From Paludibaculum sp. (GTDB taxonomy: Bacteria > Acidobacteriota > Terriglobia > Bryobacterales > Bryobacteraceae), in contig JARKQJ010000196.1 of the NCBI GenBank assembly GCA_029973955.1, positions 124,001-188,000 on the forward strand: DNA of 64,000 nt, in the 5' to 3' direction. Below, one piece after another: positions 63,420-64,000 of this stretch. The notes beneath the pieces are model-generated. The model worked only from the letters and a program-made list of their open reading frames with translations, ran no database searches and was not told the origin of the DNA. A program made the translations under genes and the position numbers. The first letter of the stretch is position 1. The number at the start of each line of letters is the position of its first letter.

Positions 63420-63890
63420 TTACAGACCCATCTTCACAACGTTCTTTTCGATCAGCTCAGCGCGTTTGGCTGCGCCCAGCGCCTGCAAACGGATCGCCTC
63501 GCGATCCTCGCTCGTGGCGCCGTCCGCCACCAGCGCCTTCTTGTTGTTCAGGAAGACGTTCATCAGTTCCGCCAGCTTCTTCGTCTGGTCCAGCGAAGCC
63601 CGCTGCCGGTCGTTGAGGTTCGCCGCCGAACCCTCCAGGCTGCTGAGCAGACTCTGGATGTTGGCCGCATTCTGCTCCACCGAAGCGATGTGCTCGTTCA
63701 CCTTGCTCAGGTCGGCGTTCTTGTTCTTCAACTCGGTCGCCAACTGATTGGCCGCCTGCCGCGCCGAACGCGATTCAGCCAGCAGCTTGCTGGCCGTCTC
63801 CTTCGGAGTCGAGGCGCCGGCATTCACATCGGCCCCGAACAGCATCGTCGTGCCAAGGACAAGGGTAAACACACTGGTAGCGATACGCAT
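63420..63890 (-). CDS. Secreted coiled-coil hypothetical protein
   Basis: 156 aa, signal peptide MRIATSVFTLVLGTTMLFGADVNAG. The mature part is nearly all helical with heptad character (ETASKLLAESRSARQAANQLATELKNKNADLSKVNEHIASVEQNAANIQSLLSSLE), ending NNKKALVADGATSEDREAIRLQALGAAKRAELIEKNVVKMGL. No cysteines. Start ATG 63890 has GGAGAG 8 nt upstream. The hairpin at 63361-63394 may terminate it. Function unknown; similar small periplasmic helical proteins are common in Acidobacteria. Confidence 0.72.
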   Translation of the reverse strand: MRIATSVFTLVLGTTMLFGADVNAGASTPKETASKLLAESRSARQAANQLATELKNKNADLSKVNEHIASVEQNAANIQSLLSSLEGSAANLNDRQRASLDQTKKLAELMNVFLNNKKALVADGATSEDREAIRLQALGAAKRAELIEKNVVKMGL

Positions 63891-64000
63891 CGTTTTGCTC
63901 TCCTTTTCTGGGGATTGAACCGAAAGATCAGGCTCGGCGGCGGCCGGTTCCTGGCATTTCCGCCTTACGCCTTACTGGATGCGGAGGCCGGACGTAAGAT
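63891..64000. other. Window end, upstream of the coiled-coil protein gene
   Basis: 110 nt; holds the Shine-Dalgarno of the 63890 gene. I see no other gene, tRNA or repeat. Confidence 0.4.

Noticed and set aside
1-64000. Mobile elements, prophage or a genomic island
   Set aside because: No transposase, integrase, phage structural gene, terminal inverted repeats or direct repeats beside the tRNA genes were seen.

Overview
The window is chromosomal DNA of a high-GC Gram-negative bacterium that is best matched by Acidobacteria of the Bryobacter/Solibacter/Paludibaculum type. This placement rests on gene-family signatures: a PadR regulator coupled to an 881-aa duplicated 'ADOP' permease, a secreted protein with an acidobacterial TIGR03437-like C-terminal module, carboxypeptidase-regulatory-like secreted proteins, a TonB-dependent receptor, and Tat-exported glycosidase- and sulfatase-like proteins. 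There is no rRNA, CRISPR array, transposase or prophage. The DNA is dense core-type chromosome carrying two tRNA genes, Ser(GGA) and Val(GAC).

Layout. 0-4.7 kb: two GNAT acetyltransferases, an exported PIMT, and an SF1 helicase with a DEDDh exonuclease inserted in it, followed by tRNA-Ser. 4.7-15 kb (all minus strand): a secreted unknown protein, a ribonuclease E/G with a ~395-residue low-complexity insertion, then the cell-shape cluster read as mreB-mreC-mreD-mrdA-rodA-rng, and an HExxH protein upstream. 15-29 kb: TonB receptor, zinc-ribbon protein plus YncE-like lipoprotein, TPR protein, two coupled carboxypeptidase-regulatory-like proteins, an amidohydrolase, a DUF4139-type protein with an embedded beta-sandwich, a large secreted unknown and tRNA-Val. 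29-37 kb: padR-ADOP, a Tat-exported glycosidase-like protein, STAS protein plus CoA-disulfide-reductase-like enzyme, a redoxin and a lone NuoI. 37-46 kb: double-motif vanadium haloperoxidase/PAP2 protein, TPR-ackA, a DMT-type transporter, and the coupled set nuoA-TIGR03437 protein-alaX. 45-54 kb: lone polysaccharide ABC permease, unusual sulfatase, alpha/beta hydrolase, TrmH-type methylase divergent from hutH, GNAT, priA. 54-64 kb: small secreted protein, TIM-barrel isomerase, dihaem cytochrome c, pyk, uppP-ftsK, a small Cys/His protein, an ALDH7-type dehydrogenase and a coiled-coil secreted protein.

How the genes work together. The 8.2-14.2 kb block makes the elongasome (MreB/C/D, RodA, PBP2) next to an RNase E/G gene. 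uppP (lipid-carrier recycling) and ftsK (chromosome segregation) form a second envelope/division pair. NuoA and NuoI are complex I subunits encoded 9 kb apart without the rest of the complex. Many other products are exported proteins of unknown substrate.

Two window-scale signals are not explained by individual genes. First, the plus strand is G-rich on the left and C-rich on the right whichever strand is coding, with the sign change around 37-45 kb, which looks like a replication-terminus-type skew switch. Second, at least eight genes have a TANNNT -10-like hexamer only 6-9 nt before the start codon, with no or only a poor Shine-Dalgarno, which suggests frequent leaderless mRNAs. Domain statements come from reading motifs by eye; no database search was run.
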